From Orientallactaga sibirica (taxonomy: Eukaryota; Chordata; Mammalia; Rodentia; Dipodidae), in contig JAEOAD010001943.1 in NCBI GenBank assembly GCA_036365145.1, forward strand, positions 124,001 through 188,000: a stretch of 64,000 nucleotides of DNA, given 5' to 3'. Position 1 is the first letter of the stretch. Every line of letters starts with the position of its first letter. Under the pieces are notes generated by a model. It was not told the origin of the DNA. It worked only from the letters and a program-made list of their open reading frames with translations, and ran no database searches. The position numbers and the translations under genes were made by a program. Below, in pieces: positions 61,637-64,000 of the stretch.

Positions 61637-61642
61637 ACCGAA
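61637..61642 (+). repeat. 3' target-site duplication of insertion 2
   Basis: ACCGAA follows the terminal CA of the LTR and opens the resumed satellite (ACCGAACACTGTACTGTG). Removing 59804-61642 restores an intact D-type monomer. Confidence 0.78.
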
Positions 61643-64000
61643 CACTGTACTGTGTGAAATAAGTTAATTCGGTTCTAGGAATCAGTTTCCTTTCTACGAA
61701 GATGGTTGAGTGCAGCCAGTTCAAACTTTCCTTGTTAATGTAATCTAAAAAGATGCACAACTTAGTAGATTGGCCTCATTTCTAAAGTAGTTTCTTTAGA
61801 AAAGAAACATCTTCAGTACCGAACACTGTACTATGTGAAATAAGCTAGTTCCGTTCTAGGAATCACTTGCTTTCCTACGAAGAAGGTTGAGTGCAGCAAG
61901 TTCAAACTTTCCCAGTTTGTGGAATCTAACAAGATGTACAAGTTAGTGCATTCGCCTCATTTCTAAAGTAGTTTCTTTAGAAAAGAAACATCTTCAGTGC
62001 TGAACACTGTACTGTGTGAAATAAGGTAAATCGGATCTAGGAATCAGTTTAATTTCTATGAAGATGGTTGAGTGCAGCAAGTTCAAACTTTCCTTGTTAA
62101 TGTAATTTAAAAAGATGCACAACTTAGTAGATTGGCCTCATTTCTAAAGTAGTTTGTTTACAAAACAAACATCTTCATTACCGAACACTATACTATGTGA
62201 AATGAGCTAGTTCGGTTCTAGGAATCACTTGCTTTCCTACGAAGAAGGATGATTGCAGCAAGTTCAAACTTTCCTCGTTTGTGTAATATAACAAGATGTA
62301 CAAGTTAGTGGATTCGCATCGTTTCTGAAGTGGTTTCTGTAGAAAACAAACATCTTCAGTACTAAACACTGTACTGTGTGAAATAAGTTAATTCGGTTCT
62401 AGGAATCAGTTTAATTTCTACGAAGATGGTTGAGTGCAGCAAGTTCAAACTTTCCTTGTTAATGGAATCTGAAAAGATGGCCAAGTTAGCAGAGTCACCT
62501 CATTTGTAAAACAGTTTGTTGAGAAAATTAACATCTTTATTGCCGAACATTGTACTGTGTGAAATAAGCTCATTCGGTTCTAGGAATCACTTGCTTTCCT
62601 ACAAAGAAGGTTGAGTGCAGCAAGTTGAAACTTTCCTTGTTAATGTAACCTAAAAAGATGCACAACCTAGTACTTTGGCCTCATTTCTAAAGTAGTTTCT
62701 TTAGAAAAGAAACATCTTCAGTACCGAACACTGTACAGTGTGAAATAAGTTAATTCGCTTCTAGGAATCAGTTTAATTTCTACGAAGAAGGTTGAGTGCA
62801 GCAAGTTCAAACTTTCCTTGTTAATGTAATCTAAAAAGATGCACAACTTAGTAGATTGGCCTCATTTCTAAAGTAGTTTGTTGACAAAACAAACATCTTC
62901 ATTTCTGAACACTATACTCTGGGAAATGAGCTAGTTCGGTTCTAGGAATCAGTTGCTTTCCTACAAAGAAGGTTGAGTGCAGCAAGTTCAAACTTACCTT
63001 GTTAATGTAATCTGAAAAGTTGCACAACTTAGTAGATTGGCCTCATTTCTAAAGTCGTTTATTTACAAAACAAACATCTTCAACACCGAACACTATACTA
63101 TGTGAAATGAGCTAGTTCGGTTCTAGGAATCACTTGCTTTCCTACGATGAAGGTTGAGTGCAGCAAGTTCATACTTTCCCAGTTTGTGTAATCTAACAAG
63201 ATGTACAAAATACTGGATTCGCCTCATTTCTAAAGTAGTTTCTTTAGAAAAGAAACATCTTCAGTACCGAACACTGTACTGTGTGAAATAAGTGAATTCG
63301 CTTCTAGGAATCAGTTTAATTTCTACGAAGATTGTTGAGTGCAGCAAGTTCAAACTTTCCTTGTTAATGTAATCTAAAAAGATTGCCAAGTTAATAGATT
63401 CTCCTCATTTGTAAAGTATTTTGTTGAGAAAACAAACATCTTCATTGCCGAACATTGTACTGTGTGAAATAAGCTCATTCGGTTCTAGGAATCGGTTTCT
63501 TTCTTATAAAGAAGGTGGTGTGCAGCAAGTTCAGAGTTTCCTTGTTAATGTAATCTGAAAAGTTGCACAATTTAGTAGATTGGCCTCATTTCTAAAGTAG
63601 TTTGTTTAGAAAACAAACATCTTCATTACCGACTACTGTACTATGTGAAATAAGCTAGTTCGGTTCTAGGAATCACTTGCTTTCCTACGAAGAAGGTTGA
63701 GTGCAGCAAGGTCAAACTTTCCTAGTTTGTGTAATCTAACAAGATGTACAAATTAGTGGTTTCGAGTCGTTTCTGAAGTGGTTTCATTAGAAAACAAACA
63801 TCTTCAGTACTGAGCACTGTACTGTGTGAAGTACGTTAATTCGGTTCTAGGAATCAGTTTCCTTTCTACGAAGATCGTTGAGTTTAGCTAGTTCAACCTT
63901 TTCTTGTTAATGTAATCTAAAAAGATGTCCAAATTAGTAGATTCGCCTCATTTCTATATTAGTTTCTTTAGAAAACAAACCTTCATTGAGAAACTTTGTA
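61637..64000 (+). repeat. Satellite block III, about 13 monomers, runs off the window
   Basis: The array resumes in phase after the provirus and continues to the last base. Several monomers carry GTTTACAAAACAAAC with GAACACTATACTATG (about 62156, 62878 and 63060), as at 50.1-54.4 and 59.6 kb. No gene is seen. Confidence 0.97.

Noticed and set aside
1..64000. CENP-B box in the ATTCGGTTCTAGGAATC region
   Set aside because: The TTCG half is present, but the required A and CGGG positions of the box are not met in the monomers I read. A motif scan could still find rare matches.
1..64000. Identity with alpha satellite or mouse major/minor satellite
   Set aside because: Period (181 bp) and landmark words differ from the 171-, 234- and 120-bp families.

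Overview
This window is almost entirely one tandemly repeated satellite DNA from a rodent-like mammalian genome. An AT-rich monomer of about 181 bp runs head to tail on the + strand from base 1 to base 64000, roughly 335 copies by length. It is interrupted only twice by transposable elements, at 24159-25300 and 59804-61636. I see no intact protein gene, tRNA, rRNA or CRISPR array. The open frames of 60-110 codons come from the satellite or the transposons. The rodent call rests on a B1-type SINE and on endogenous retrovirus LTRs of a rodent kind. One LTR piece (from 60180) resembles repeats I associate with jerboas, but that is from memory and weak. I do not recognise the satellite as a named family.

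Layout. Block I (1-24158) and block II (25301-59803) are satellite, as is block III (61637-64000). Monomers fall into at least five recurring families, called A to E here. In places they follow each other as A-B-C-D-E, a higher-order unit of 905 bp (5 x 181). A second series, D'-F-G, is interleaved. The order is often broken, so this is an imperfect, rearranged higher-order array. Local duplications in exact monomer multiples are visible at 13.0-14.1 kb (3-mers), 14.1-15.6 kb (4-mers) and 46.0-47.85 kb (a B-C-D-E block three times). Longer ones span 50.6-57.9 kb (offsets of 21 and 27 monomers) and 28.2-50.05 kb, where a unit of about 10.7 kb is present twice in tandem. A hybrid monomer at about 36.95 kb, repeated at about 48.16 kb, looks like the breakpoint of an older duplication of about 5.1 kb related to the 0.7-5.9 kb segment.

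Insertions. The first is an LTR-like sequence with an A/T-rich tandem repeat at its 5' side. The second is a decayed ERVK/IAP-like provirus. Its 622-bp 3' LTR is complete, its 5' LTR is cut to 102 bp, and its 6-bp target-site duplication is still readable. The interior is a composite of a B1 SINE, a MaLR-like LTR fragment and a broken envelope remnant. Its 3' LTR carries a 321-bp GTGA/GTCA array holding about 18 copies of TGAGTCA, the AP-1 consensus.

What the array may do. Arrays of this type are typical of centromeric or pericentromeric heterochromatin. The sequence alone cannot show which. No CENP-B box is visible, but every monomer carries short dyads, one of which shows paired changes between families.
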